A stretch of 64,000 nucleotides of DNA from Oscillospiraceae bacterium (GCA_015068445.1 SVKN01000002.1:23160-87159); one strand, 5' to 3'. Positions 43,801-54,836 are shown, numbered from the stretch's first letter. Made by a program: numbers and translations. The notes: generated by a model from the letters alone, not told the origin.

Positions 43801-45179
43801 CAAAGCCCCTCCTCCATCTCGGCCACCTGCATCATGATGGCGCATTCCATGCGCTTTTTGAACAGCTTGCAGCCATATTCGTAGACGCCGTTGATGGAGC
43901 CCGTGGCGTGGTAGGCGTTGGCCGCACAGCCGCCGGAGCAGTAGAGCCTGGCCCAGCAGTCGCGGCATTCGGGGCGGGAGTAGGCGCTGACCTGCTTGAA
44001 CCGATCGCGCAGCTCCGTATTGGTGACGCCCTTCCACAGGTCGCCCATGCTGTATTTCTCGTCGCCTACGAACTGGTGGCAGGGATACAGCTCGCCCCAG
44101 GGGGTGACGGCCATATACTCCGTGCCGGAGCCGCAGCCCGCGATGCGCTTGTAGATGCAGGGGCCGCTCTGCAGGTCGATCATGTAGTGGTAAAACGTGA
44201 TGGGTCTGCCCTCACGCCTGCGCTTCAGCATCTCCATGGCCAGAAGCTCGTACTGCTCGAAGAGCTTCGGCAGATCCTCCTCCGTCAGGGCGTAGGGGTC
44301 GCCGGGCGCGCAGACCACGGGCTCCATGCTCAGCTCGGTGAAGCCCAGATCGGCCATGTGAAAGATATCCTCGGTGAAATCGACGTTGTTGTGGGTGAAG
44401 GTGCCGCGCATGTAGTAGTCCCTGCCCCCGCGGGCGGCGGCCAGCTTCTGAAACTTCGGGACGATGCGGTCATAGCTGCCGTTTCCGGCGTAGTCTTTGC
44501 GCAGATGGTCATGGATGTGTTTGCGGCCGTCGAGGCTCAGCACCACATTGTGCATCTCTTTGTTGCAGAAATCGATGACCTCGTCATCGATGAGCATGCC
44601 GTTGGTCGTCAGCGTGAAGCGGAAGTTCTTCCCCTTCTCCTGCTCGATGGAGCGTGCGTAGGCCACGGTGTCCTTGACCACCTGCCAGTTCATCAGCGGC
44701 TCGCCGCCGAAGAAGTCCACCTCCAGATTGCGCCGCGTGCCCGAGTTCTCGATCAGGAAATCGATGGCGCGCTTCGCCACGTCCAGCGTCATCAGCGCGC
44801 GTTCGCCGTGGTACTTGCCCTGAGAGGCGAAGCAGTATTCGCAGTTGAGGTTGCAGGTGTGGGCCACGTGCAGGCACAGCGCCTTGACGACGGTCTTGAT
44901 GTTCCGGGCGTCCAGATCGAGGTCGGTAAACATGTCCTTGGAGAACAGCTTGTTCTGCCCCTTCAGCTCCTCGATGTCGTCCAGACAGTCGTTCAGATCC
45001 TGCTCCGTCACGTCCTCACGCTCGCCGTACTTCTCCAGCAGCGCGCGGACGATCTCTTCGCGGCTGTGGTCTTCGTAAAGGGCGATGGCGTCGTAGGCCA
45101 CGTCGTCCACCGAGTGGACGGCGCCGCTGCAGGTGTCGATGACGATGTTGTAGCCGCCCAGCTTGTATTGATGTGTCAT
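43800..45179 (-). CDS. scfB: SCIFF peptide maturase, radical SAM/SPASM protein
   Basis: A 459-residue enzyme. N-terminal peptide-recognition (PqqD-like) region 1-90, radical SAM cluster Cys109, Cys113, Cys116 (CNLNCEYC), and the C-terminal SPASM domain with many Cys (CGSGTEYMAV, YPCHQF, CRDCWARLYCSGGC). It makes thioether cross-links in the SCIFF peptide encoded just upstream. Length and motif spacing match the family (CteB of Clostridium thermocellum is the studied member). Confidence 0.95.
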   Translation of the reverse strand: MTHQYKLGGYNIVIDTCSGAVHSVDDVAYDAIALYEDHSREEIVRALLEKYGEREDVTEQDLNDCLDDIEELKGQNKLFSKDMFTDLDLDARNIKTVVKALCLHVAHTCNLNCEYCFASQGKYHGERALMTLDVAKRAIDFLIENSGTRRNLEVDFFGGEPLMNWQVVKDTVAYARSIEQEKGKNFRFTLTTNGMLIDDEVIDFCNKEMHNVVLSLDGRKHIHDHLRKDYAGNGSYDRIVPKFQKLAAARGGRDYYMRGTFTHNNVDFTEDIFHMADLGFTELSMEPVVCAPGDPYALTEEDLPKLFEQYELLAMEMLKRRREGRPITFYHYMIDLQSGPCIYKRIAGCGSGTEYMAVTPWGELYPCHQFVGDEKYSMGDLWKGVTNTELRDRFKQVSAYSRPECRDCWARLYCSGGCAANAYHATGSINGVYEYGCKLFKKRMECAIMMQVAEMEEGL

Positions 45180-45202
45180 AGTATCACTCCGTAAAATGGC
45201 AG

Positions 45203-45236
45203 GAAAAAGGGCCCGAAGCAGATCGCCGGGCCCTTT
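45203..45236 (-). terminator. Terminator/attenuator between scfA and scfB
   Basis: AAGGGCCCG (45207-45215) pairs with CGGGCCCTT (45227-45235); on the minus strand the stem is followed by five T. It probably limits maturase mRNA relative to peptide mRNA. Confidence 0.85.
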
Positions 45237-45257
45237 CGTCTGTTTGGTTGTGGGCGA

Positions 45258-45404
45258 TTATTTATCGCTGTTCTCGCACTTCTGGTTGGCGACGCCGCAG
45301 GAGGTCTTGCAGGCCGACTGGCAGGAGGTCTGGCATTCGCCGCAGCCGCCCTTGACGGCGCTCTTGCACAGATCGCGGGTCTCGAGAGTCTTTATTCTTT
45401 TCAT
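45258..45404 (-). CDS. scfA: SCIFF peptide (six cysteines in forty-five residues)
   Basis: A 48-residue precursor peptide: start MKRIKTLETRDL, core CGECQTSCQSACKTSC and a final Cys43 near the C-terminus. Core cysteines are 21, 24, 28, 32, 36 and 43; an additional Cys13 lies in the leader part. The sequence is the near-universal RiPP-like peptide of Clostridia, of unknown function. RBS GGAGG before the ATG at 45404. Small enough to be missed by gene callers. Confidence 0.97.
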   Translation of the reverse strand: MKRIKTLETRDLCKSAVKGGCGECQTSCQSACKTSCGVANQKCENSDK

Positions 45405-45444
45405 GGTGTGATCCTCCGTTCGGGTATTAAAAAAGTACCTTTAT

Positions 45445-45473
45445 ATTAAACTATAAATCGGCCGATTTGTCAA
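45445..45473 (-). promoter_or_regulatory. Promoter of scfA with palindrome in the spacer
   Basis: TTGACA (45468-45473) and TTTAAT (45445-45450), 17-bp spacer. The spacer is filled by AAATCGGCCGATTT (45455-45468), a perfect 14-bp palindrome, a good site for a repressor between the two boxes. Confidence 0.75.
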
Positions 45474-45682
45474 TACGCTTTGCTCCGTTACAACGCTGTC
45501 GCTGTTTTGTAACCGATTCGTTAATTTTCACAAAGATCGTCCGGCCGGGCGTTTTTCGGGCCAGCGGCGGGCGGGAAAGCCGCTTCTCAGCGGGCCTGAC
45601 GCATCCTGATGTTTTGGGGCTGCTGTCAGGTTTTTCCCGGGGGGTTTACTCTTTGTTTTGTCGCCGCTTTTCCGCCGCGAGA

Positions 45683-45769
45683 TGTGCGAAACTGTGGAAA
45701 ACCCTGTGGATAATGTGGAAAACCCCGTGCTTTCGCCCCGCCGCGGGCTGTGCAAAAACCTTTGGAAAA
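45683..45769. other. Cluster of DnaA-box-like sequences
   Basis: TGTGGATAA (45705-45713) is a perfect DnaA box (complement TTATCCACA). It is flanked by two TGTGGAAAA copies (45693-45701, 45714-45722), then TGTGCAAAA (45749-45757), a TGTGCGAAA (45683-45691) and TTTGGAAAA (45761-45769), all in the same orientation. No dnaA, dnaN or rpmH lies nearby, so oriC is unproven. Confidence 0.6.
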
Positions 45770-45809
45770 AAGATTTGCCATTTTGTTGAAGGGCGTTTTC
45801 AACGGAAAG

Positions 45810-46703
45810 TTATTCGGGCTTTACGTCATTTTCACCAAAGGGCGGGATGTACGCCTGGCTCGAGGCGTCCCGGTCCTGAAAGTAGCCTCGAAAGCCCAGA
45901 TCGAGGGCCCGTCGGGCGACCTTGCGGTACTCGAAGGTGGTGATGCGGCGGTCGATCTCGGGGTAGTCCTTACAGGAGGGCATGGGGGTGAACTGGCTCA
46001 TGAGGCTGAGATAATAGTTCTCTGTGCCGAAGCTTTCCGCCAGCGCTTCCAGCACGGCGATGGAGTCCCTGTACGCGCCGGGCATGACGAGATGGCGGAT
46101 CACGACGCCCCGCTGCAGAATGCCGTCCTGATCCAGCACCAGACGCGGCGACTGGCGCAGCATCTCGGCGATCGCCTCCATGGCGCGGTCGTAATAATCG
46201 GGGGCGGCGGAGTAGCGCGCGGACAGCTCCGCGCTCCTGTATTTGAAGTCCGGCAGCCACACCTGCACGCTCCCCTCCAGGGCCTTCAGCGTCTCGACGC
46301 GCTCATAGCCGCCGCAGTTGAAGACCACGGGCACGTGCAGGAAGTCACACGCCCGGTCCAGTGCCTGCAGGACGCCCGGGACGAAATGGGTGGCGGTGAC
46401 GAGGTTGACGTTGTGGCAGCCCATGTCCTGCAGCTCCAGAAAGATGTCCGCCAGACGCGAGGCGGTGATCTCCGTGCCCATGCCGCGGCTGACCTCGTAA
46501 TTCTGACAGAAGACGCACTTCATCGTGCAGCCGGAGAAAAAGACGGTGCCGGAGCCCCGCGTCCCGCTGATGCACGGCTCCTCCCAAAGGTGCTTCTGGT
46601 ACCGGGCCACCCGCAGGATGTCGCTCTGGCCGCAGAAGCCCCTTTTGGTCCGGCGGTCGACGCCGCAGGCCCGGGGACAGAGGCGGCAGTTTTCGTAAGT
46701 CAT
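45810..46703 (-). CDS. PflX-like radical SAM protein (COG1313 type)
   Basis: A 297-residue protein. N-terminal Cys motif CRLCPRACGVDR, then FSGCTMKCVFCQNYEVSRG, the CxxxCxxC cluster of radical SAM enzymes. It resembles the PflX/YjjI-type activase-like proteins whose target is unknown. It is monocistronic and divergent from nadE. Confidence 0.85.
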   Translation of the reverse strand: MTYENCRLCPRACGVDRRTKRGFCGQSDILRVARYQKHLWEEPCISGTRGSGTVFFSGCTMKCVFCQNYEVSRGMGTEITASRLADIFLELQDMGCHNVNLVTATHFVPGVLQALDRACDFLHVPVVFNCGGYERVETLKALEGSVQVWLPDFKYRSAELSARYSAAPDYYDRAMEAIAEMLRQSPRLVLDQDGILQRGVVIRHLVMPGAYRDSIAVLEALAESFGTENYYLSLMSQFTPMPSCKDYPEIDRRITTFEYRKVARRALDLGFRGYFQDRDASSQAYIPPFGENDVKPE

Positions 46704-46731
46704 TCCCTGAACCTCCCTCCGCGCTCTTGCC

Positions 46732-46761
46732 TTGACGGCGGGAGGCGGTGTATAATATATT
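46732..46761 (+). promoter_or_regulatory. Possible promoter of nadE
   Basis: TTGACG (46732-46737) with TATATT at 18-bp spacing (46756-46761), or the overlapping TATAAT (46751-46756) without a good -35. A GC hairpin CCCGCCG-CGGCGGG (46780-46802) lies in the leader. Confidence 0.45.
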
Positions 46762-46833
46762 TATTATGGTATAAAAAGCCCCGCCGTTTGTCAAGCGGCG
46801 GGCGCGGAACACGAACGATCGGAGGAAACTCTT

Positions 46834-48746
<1,913 letters not shown>

Positions 48747-48747
<1 letters not shown>

Positions 48748-50015
48748 TGCTGGACGTCGGCGTACAGGTCTCGGCGGCCACGGTCTTCGTCCAGGGCCTG
48801 CTGAGCTTCTTTTCCCCCTGCGTGCTGCCGCTGCTGCCGTTGTATTTCGGTTATCTGTCCGGCGGCATGAGCGGCGATGACGGCGCGTACCCCCGGTCCC
48901 GGGTGATGGTGAACACCGTCTGCTTCGCGCTGGGCGTCAGCGCATCGTTTTTCCTGCTGGGGCTGGGCTTCACGGCTCTGGGACGGTTTTTCAGCGCCTG
49001 GCGCGGCGTGCTGACGAAGGTCGGCGGCGTGCTGATCATTCTGCTGGGCCTGTATCAGCTGGGTCTGTTCGGCTCCTCGATCTTCCTTTCAAAGGAGCGG
49101 CGGCTCCCGCTGCCGCTGGAGAAGCTGCCCGAGAGCCCGCTGACCGCGCTGTTGCTGGGCTTTACGTTCAGCTTCGCCTGGACGCCCTGCGTGGGGCCGG
49201 CGCTGAGCGCCGTGCTGCTGATGGCCGGGTCCAGCGCCTCCCAGACGGCGGGGCTGCTGCTGATCGGTGTGTACACGCTGGGGTTCGTGCTGCCCTTCCT
49301 GGCGGCGGGTCTGTTCACGGGCGCGCTGCTGCGGTTCTTCTCCCGCCACGGCGACGTGGTCAGATACACGGTCAAGACCGGCGGCGCGCTGATGCTCGTC
49401 ATGGGCGTGCTGGTGCTGACGGGCCGGATGAACGGTCTGGCGGCCACGCTGGCCTCCGCTGGTACGCCGGAGCCCGCAGCACAGGCGACCGGGGAGCCCG
49501 CGGTGGAGGAGCCGACCGTTCAGGAGGAGCTGACTGCCTCCGCGGAGCCGGAGGAGGAGGTCTTCCCTGCCCCCGAAATGACGCTCGTGGATCAGTACGG
49601 CACGATCCACACGCTGTCGGACTACAAGGGCAAGACGGTGTTCCTCAACTTCTGGGCCACATGGTGCCCGCCCTGCCGGGCGGAGATGCCCGATATTCAG
49701 AGCCTCTACGAGGAGTACGGCGAAAATCAGGAGGACCTGATTGTCCTCGGCGTGGCCAACCCCAAGTCCGACCGCTACCCCAACGCCAACGACGGCACGG
49801 CTGATGAAGTCGCCGCCTTCCTGGAGGAGAACGGGTACACCTATCCCGTGCTGATGGACGACTCCGGCCAGTCCCTGGCCCAGTACGGCATCAGCGCCTT
49901 CCCCACCACCTTCATGATCGACCGGGATGGCAACATCTACGGCTACCTCAGCGGCTCCATGTCCGCCGAGATCATGCATAAGATCGTCACAATGACGATG
50001 GACAGCCAGGAGTAA
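48747..50015 (+). CDS. CcdA-type membrane electron carrier fused to TlpA-like thioredoxin domain
   Basis: A 422-residue protein. Residues 1-235 are a CcdA/DsbD-like six-helix domain with the redox Cys pair (FFSPCVLPLLPLYFGYLSGG and AWTPCVGPALSA). An Ala/Glu linker (about 240-275) leads to a TlpA/ResA-type thioredoxin domain with NFWATWCPPCRAEMPDI (CPPC). It should carry electrons from cytoplasmic thioredoxin to an extracellular disulfide reductase. The ATG shares a base with the nadE stop (TGATG). Confidence 0.9.
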
Positions 50016-50050
50016 AGTTATTACCTTTACACCTTTTCCGGAGCTTTCCC

Positions 50051-51172
50051 ATGAAAAATCTCTTGCGTTCCGCCAAAGAATACCTGAAAAAATGCGACCT
50101 GCTGCTGCTGGGGATGGCTGTCGTCATCTCCTGCGTCGGCATGGTCGCCATCTACAGCGCCACCTACAGCTACCACCGCCCCAAGTTCCTCATCGTGCAG
50201 GGGGCGGCGATCCTCATCGGGGTGTGCGCTTATTTCGTCGTGAGCCTCATCGACCTGGACCGCTTCGGGGACCTGTGGCCGGCGGCGCTGGTGCTGAACC
50301 TGCTGCTGCTGTTTTCGCTGAAGTTCCTCGGCGAGGGCAGCGAGTCCACGGGCAACAACAGCTGGATCCGCTTCGGTCCCATCGGCATCCAGCCTGCGGA
50401 GATCGGCAAGATCATCTTCGTCTTCACGTTCGCGCGGCACATCCACGCCCTGCGCGACAAGCTGGACAGCCCCACGGCGTTGCTGCAGCTGCTGGCCCAC
50501 GCGCTGATCACGGCGGGATTCGTCTATCTGTTCTCCGACGACCTGGGCATGTGCGTCATCTATATGATGATCACGGTGGTGATGCTGTTCGCCTCCGGCC
50601 TGCCCATGAAGTTCTTCCTGCCGCTGTGCGCGCTGGGCGGCGGCGCGCTGGCGCCCATGTGGCGCTGGTTCCTCAAGGATTACCACAAGCTGCGCATCCT
50701 TGTTCTGTTCGACCCCGACGTCAGCCCCAGGATCGCCTACAACGGCATCCAGAGCATGGTGGCCGTGGGTGGCGGCGGACTGTTCGGCTACGGGTTCCTC
50801 AAGGGGCCACAGACCCAGTATTCGGTCCTGCCGGCCAAGCACACGGACTTCATCTTCGCCTCCATCAGCGAGGAATGGGGATTCATCGGCTCCGTTGCGG
50901 TGCTGGTGATGCTGGCGAGCCTCGTGTGGCGGCTGTTCTACAACGCCTCACAGGTCCACGACCGGTTCTCCTACCTGATCTGCGTGGGCATCGGCGGCAT
51001 GCTGATGAGCCAGATCATGATCAACGTGGGCATGTGCCTCGGCGTGATGCCGGTCATCGGCATCACGCTGCCGTTCATCAGCTACGGCGGCACGTCGGTG
51101 GTCGCCACCTTCGCGGCGCTGGGTCTCGTCTGCGGCGTGCGGATGCGGCAGCGGCCGGAGCGTCTGCTGTAA
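50051..51172 (+). CDS. rodA: Rod-shape SEDS peptidoglycan polymerase RodA
   Basis: A 373-residue membrane protein of the FtsW/RodA/SpoVE family with about ten helices, IQPAEIGKI (the catalytic-region motif), AYNGIQSMVAVGGGGLFGYGF, and PVIGITLPFISYGGTS near the C-terminus. It polymerises glycan strands during elongation. RodA rather than FtsW or SpoVE is favoured by sequence feel only. A terminator follows. Confidence 0.88.
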   Translation: MKNLLRSAKEYLKKCDLLLLGMAVVISCVGMVAIYSATYSYHRPKFLIVQGAAILIGVCAYFVVSLIDLDRFGDLWPAALVLNLLLLFSLKFLGEGSESTGNNSWIRFGPIGIQPAEIGKIIFVFTFARHIHALRDKLDSPTALLQLLAHALITAGFVYLFSDDLGMCVIYMMITVVMLFASGLPMKFFLPLCALGGGALAPMWRWFLKDYHKLRILVLFDPDVSPRIAYNGIQSMVAVGGGGLFGYGFLKGPQTQYSVLPAKHTDFIFASISEEWGFIGSVAVLVMLASLVWRLFYNASQVHDRFSYLICVGIGGMLMSQIMINVGMCLGVMPVIGITLPFISYGGTSVVATFAALGLVCGVRMRQRPERLL

Positions 51173-51176
51173 GGAA

Positions 51177-51200
51177 AAAGCCCGGGCAGCCCCGGGCTTT
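51177..51200. terminator. Bidirectional terminator between rodA and phosphoesterase genes
   Basis: AAAGCCCGGG-cagc-CCCGGGCTTT stem (51177-51186 / 51191-51200). Confidence 0.75.
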
Positions 51201-51248
51201 CGTTCTGTCAGGATAAGATCACACGGAACAGGCTCACGCCTCAACGCC

Positions 51249-52316
51249 TCATTTCCCCGGCGTCAGCCGGATCACGGCCACCTCGGCGTGACAGCCGGTG
51301 CGGATGCGCGGGCCCCAGGTGCCGATGCCGGAGGAGACGATCATCGTGCAGCCGTCCTCGGTCTTGCGCCCGTAATCGGGGTGATAGATGCTCCCGGTGG
51401 CGAGGCCGAAGGGGAACATCTGGCCGTTGTGGGTGTGGCCGCAGAGGATCAGATCGGCGCCAGCCGCCTTTTCCTCCGGGAAAAAGCCCGGCTGATGGTC
51501 CAGCAATACTGTAAAGGTCTTTTCCTTGTCTATCTCTTTTAAGAGCTGATCGCAGGGCATCCTGTCGCGTTCCGCATCGTCCTTTCTCCCCGCGACGGCC
51601 ACCGCGCCGTCCAACGCGACCTCGTCCCGCAGGACGCGGACGCCCCAGCGCGTCAGCAGCTGCTGGGCCGCGTCCTCCTGCCCCTTGAACGCGCCGTCGT
51701 GGTTGCCCAGGCAGGCGTAGATACCTCTCTTCGCCCGCAGGCGGGCGAACTCGCGCCCGGCGGCCTCCTTGTCCAGAACGAGGTCGGGCCCCTCGTCCAG
51801 GGTATCTCCGGCCAGCAGGACGTAATCGGCGTCCGCCGCGTTGACGGCGTCGATCATGGGCGCCAGCTGCTTTGCATCGATGATCCAGCCCAGATGGACG
51901 TCGGAGATCAGCGCCAGCGTCAGCGGTTCGGGGATATCGGCCTCCACCGTGTAGTCGGTGCGGACGATCCGCCGGGCGTTCCACACGCCGTAGGCCGTCA
52001 CGCAGGCGGCGAGCAGCAGCAGGACTGCCGCGACGATCGGTCCGCCGCGCGTCAGCAGATCGGCGGCGGGTACGAGGAGCAGCAGGATCAGATACGACTG
52101 CAGGTACCAGCCGCCGACGGTATTGAGCGCTTTGGACAGCTTCAGCGGCATAAACGTCTCGAACTGACTGAACAGAAACGCGGTGGCCAGCACAGCGAAG
52201 CAGATCGCCCACAGCCAGCCGCCGGACGTCAGGCCCAGCCACCGCCACAGGCGGGCGGCGATATACCAGTTGGTCCCGCCGTAAACGGCCAGGAACCCGA
52301 GGAGCGCAAGGAGCAT
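51249..52316 (-). CDS. Membrane-anchored metallophosphoesterase
   Basis: A 355-residue protein: four N-terminal helices (about 1-110), then a calcineurin-type phosphoesterase with all metal motifs, ISDVHLG, AGDTLDE, LGNHDG, GHTHNGQM. Resembles the YkuE/LpxH-like group without a known substrate. Divergent from the pentapeptide protein gene (35-bp gap). Confidence 0.87.
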   Translation of the reverse strand: MLLALLGFLAVYGGTNWYIAARLWRWLGLTSGGWLWAICFAVLATAFLFSQFETFMPLKLSKALNTVGGWYLQSYLILLLLVPAADLLTRGGPIVAAVLLLLAACVTAYGVWNARRIVRTDYTVEADIPEPLTLALISDVHLGWIIDAKQLAPMIDAVNAADADYVLLAGDTLDEGPDLVLDKEAAGREFARLRAKRGIYACLGNHDGAFKGQEDAAQQLLTRWGVRVLRDEVALDGAVAVAGRKDDAERDRMPCDQLLKEIDKEKTFTVLLDHQPGFFPEEKAAGADLILCGHTHNGQMFPFGLATGSIYHPDYGRKTEDGCTMIVSSGIGTWGPRIRTGCHAEVAVIRLTPGK

Positions 52317-52351
52317 CGTATTCCCTCTTTCCCGAATAAAGGAGTGTTTTC

Positions 52352-52996
52352 ATGGAGATCTTCATGCCGAGACCGGCTGTCTCACCCGCCGCCGGGACGT
52401 TGCCGCAGGATCTGCAGTGGGCTGCGGAGGATGAAACGGCTGTAAAAGATAAAGACTTTACAGGACAGTCTGCACACGGCTATGAGCTGCTTCGCAGCGA
52501 TATCAGCGGCTGCCGCTTCACACGCTGTGACCTTGGCGGGGCCGATCTGCGGAAAAGCGTCTTCGAGGACGTGGTGTTCCGTGACTGCGATCTGAGTGCC
52601 TGCCGCCTGGACGACTGCTACTTCCGCCGCGTCGCCTTTCTCGGCTGCCGCATGACCGGCGCGCGGCTGGACGCCTGCGGACTGAACAACGTTCTGTTCG
52701 AGGATTGCCTGATGAATTACGTCCATCTGGACCGGGGACGCGCGGAGCGCGCGATCTTCCGCCGGGGGCGCATGAGCGAGAGCGTCTTCAGCGAAACGGC
52801 TTTCAAAAGCTGCGCCTTCGAGGACTGCGACCTCAGCGGGTGCGACTTCATGCACGCGGGGCTTCGCGGTATGGATTTCACGTCCAGCAACATCAGCGGC
52901 GCGTATTTCGCGCTGAACGAGCTGCGCGGGGCTGTCTTTTCCCCGGAGCAGGCGGTCATGCTGATCCGCACGCTGGGGATCAGCGTGCGTGAGTGA
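52352..52996 (+). CDS. Pentapeptide-repeat protein
   Basis: A 214-residue protein in which residues about 35-195 form tandem A(D/N)Lxx-type repeats (for example CDLGGADLRKSVFEDVVFRDCDLS and DCDLSGCDFMHAGLRG), so a right-handed quadrilateral beta-helix is expected. It is unusually Cys-rich in the coil. Some such proteins protect gyrase from quinolones; there is no direct sign of that here. RBS AAAGGAG. Confidence 0.85.
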   Translation: MEIFMPRPAVSPAAGTLPQDLQWAAEDETAVKDKDFTGQSAHGYELLRSDISGCRFTRCDLGGADLRKSVFEDVVFRDCDLSACRLDDCYFRRVAFLGCRMTGARLDACGLNNVLFEDCLMNYVHLDRGRAERAIFRRGRMSESVFSETAFKSCAFEDCDLSGCDFMHAGLRGMDFTSSNISGAYFALNELRGAVFSPEQAVMLIRTLGISVRE

Positions 52997-53083
52997 TAGC
53001 TTATTGTACGCCTTTGACCGCGGTTCAAGTCAAGGAATCGCGGTGATTGTTTTCAATTCCTTTACAAAACGGAGGATACACCG

Positions 53084-53923
53084 ATGAAAGTGACGTTTTT
53101 CGGCACAACGACGCTACTTTTCGACGACGGGAAGGATCAGATCTTCTTCGACGTCCACTTCACGCGGCCGTCCCTGATGAAGTACATCTTCGGCAGCCAG
53201 GGCACGGATACGGCGCTGGCGGACAGGCTGCTGGCGGCGCACCATGTAGATCGCCTGCGGGCGGCGTTCATCTCCCACACCCACCACGACCACGTCATGG
53301 ACGCCCCCTACGTGGTCAACTGCTGCGGCGCGCAGCTCTACGGCTCCTCCTCGGCGCTGAACGTGGCCCGGGGCGGCGATGTGCCCGAGGCGCGGCTGAC
53401 GGAGTTCCGCGGCGGCGAGACGTTCACCGCGGGCGGCTTCAGCGTCAGGGTGATCCCCTCCATCCACTCCAAGCCGACGATCCTCAACAACGACCTGGGC
53501 CAGACCATCGACGCGCCGCTGCGTCAGCCCGCGCGGCTGCGGGATTACAAGGAAGGCGGCTCCTTCGACTTCATCGTCAAGGCTGAGGGCAAGACCTTCG
53601 TGATCCGGCCCAGCTTCAACTACATCCCCGGTCAGCTGGACGATGTCCGTGGAGATGTTCTGTTCCTGGGCGTGGCCGGACTGGCCAAGGCCGACGGCGA
53701 GACCGAGCGGCGGTTCTTCGCGGAGACCGTTGACAAGGTGCATCCCCGGGTGGTGATCCCGCTGCACTGGGACAACTTCTTCTCCCCGCTGACGAAGCCC
53801 GTGCGCGGGATGATCCGGCCCGTGGAGAAGACCGAAGTGGTGTTCTATAAGCTGGCACGGTACTGCGAGGCCCATCAGATCGACTGTCTGATCCAGCCGC
53901 CCCGTACCAGTATTACACTGTAA
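53084..53923 (+). CDS. Metallo-beta-lactamase-fold hydrolase
   Basis: A 279-residue MBL-fold protein: MKVTFFGTTTLLFDDG, metal motif SHTHHDH (HxHxDH) and a late His (IPLHWDNFF). It resembles the UPF0173/UlaG-like group of phosphodiesterases. Function open. RBS ACGGAGG. A near-palindrome TTGACCGCGGTTCAA (about 53013-53027) precedes it. Confidence 0.82.
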   Translation: MKVTFFGTTTLLFDDGKDQIFFDVHFTRPSLMKYIFGSQGTDTALADRLLAAHHVDRLRAAFISHTHHDHVMDAPYVVNCCGAQLYGSSSALNVARGGDVPEARLTEFRGGETFTAGGFSVRVIPSIHSKPTILNNDLGQTIDAPLRQPARLRDYKEGGSFDFIVKAEGKTFVIRPSFNYIPGQLDDVRGDVLFLGVAGLAKADGETERRFFAETVDKVHPRVVIPLHWDNFFSPLTKPVRGMIRPVEKTEVVFYKLARYCEAHQIDCLIQPPRTSITL

Positions 53924-53958
53924 AGGTTTTTTCTTTACACTATCACCGGAGGTGCGCC

Positions 53959-54771
53959 ATGGTTGAACGGACCTTTGAGACGCCGTGCGGCGTCATTCAC
54001 TACTGGATGAACGACCTGCAGACGACCCATACCCTCGTTTTCCTCCCCGGATTGACGGCCGATCACCGCCTGTTCGAGCGCCAGATCGCCCATTTCGCCG
54101 GGAAGACGCGCCTGCTGGTGTGGGACGCGCCGGGGCACGGTGCGTCGCGGCCCTTCCGGCTCGATTTCACGCTGGCGGACAAAGCGCTCTGGCTGGGCGA
54201 CATCCTGGAGCGGGAGCGGATCATGGAGCCCGTGCTGGTGGGGCAGTCCATGGGCGGCTATGTGGCCCAGTCGTTCCTGCAGCATTTTCCCGGCTGGGCG
54301 CGCGGGTTCATCTCCATCGACTCCGCGCCGCTGGGGCGGTCGTACATGACGGCGGCGGAACTCTGGGCGCTCAAGCGCATGGAGCCGGTCTACCGCCGGT
54401 ATCCCTGGAAGTTGCTGCTGCGTTCCGGCACCGAGGGCGTCGCGGTGACGGCCTACGGCCGCGCGCTCATGCGCCGGATGATGCGCTCCTTTGAGGGCCG
54501 CCAGGACGAATACGCCCTGCTGGCTGGGCACGGCTTCCGCATACTGGCCGAGGCCGTGGAGGCTGATCTCCCCTACCGCATCGACTGTCCGGCGCTGCTG
54601 ATCTGCGGCGAGAAGGACCGGGCGGGCTCGGCGAAGCGGTACAACCGCGCCTGGCACGAGAAGACCGGCATCCCCATCGTCTGGCTCAAGGGCGCGGGAC
54701 ACAACGCCAACACGGACCGGGCCGAGGAGGTCGACAGGCTGATCGAACAATTCCTCGATGACCTCAACTGA
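53959..54771 (+). CDS. Alpha/beta hydrolase
   Basis: A 270-residue alpha/beta-fold hydrolase with nucleophile Ser97 in GQSMGG, a likely Asp in ICGEKDRAG and His in GAGHNAN. It follows the MBL gene by 35 bases, probably in one operon. Substrate unknown; esterase or lactonase like. Confidence 0.85.
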   Translation: MVERTFETPCGVIHYWMNDLQTTHTLVFLPGLTADHRLFERQIAHFAGKTRLLVWDAPGHGASRPFRLDFTLADKALWLGDILERERIMEPVLVGQSMGGYVAQSFLQHFPGWARGFISIDSAPLGRSYMTAAELWALKRMEPVYRRYPWKLLLRSGTEGVAVTAYGRALMRRMMRSFEGRQDEYALLAGHGFRILAEAVEADLPYRIDCPALLICGEKDRAGSAKRYNRAWHEKTGIPIVWLKGAGHNANTDRAEEVDRLIEQFLDDLN

Positions 54772-54789
54772 ATCATCGGAAAACGAAAG

Positions 54790-54824
54790 AAGGCCGCTGA
54801 CTCGATGCGAGTCAGCGGCCTTTT
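54790..54824. terminator. Bidirectional terminator between hydrolase and pepT genes
   Basis: 15-bp perfect stem (54790-54804 / 54808-54822) with loop atg and T run. Confidence 0.9.
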
Positions 54825-54836
54825 GCGCGATTTTGA

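Larger units (their letters stand above)
45405..45809. other. Gene-free stretch between scfA and the PflX-like gene
   Basis: About 405 bases without a convincing gene. It holds the scfA promoter (45445-45473), an AT-rich zone, a GTTAC...GTAAC inverted repeat (about 45487-45513), and a cluster of DnaA-box-like 9-mers at 45683-45769. Short open frames crossing it have no RBS or recognisable protein. Confidence 0.7.

Noticed and set aside
45683..45769. Certain oriC
   Set aside because: No dnaA, dnaN, rpmH, gyrA or gyrB genes lie beside it; kept as a DnaA-box cluster only.
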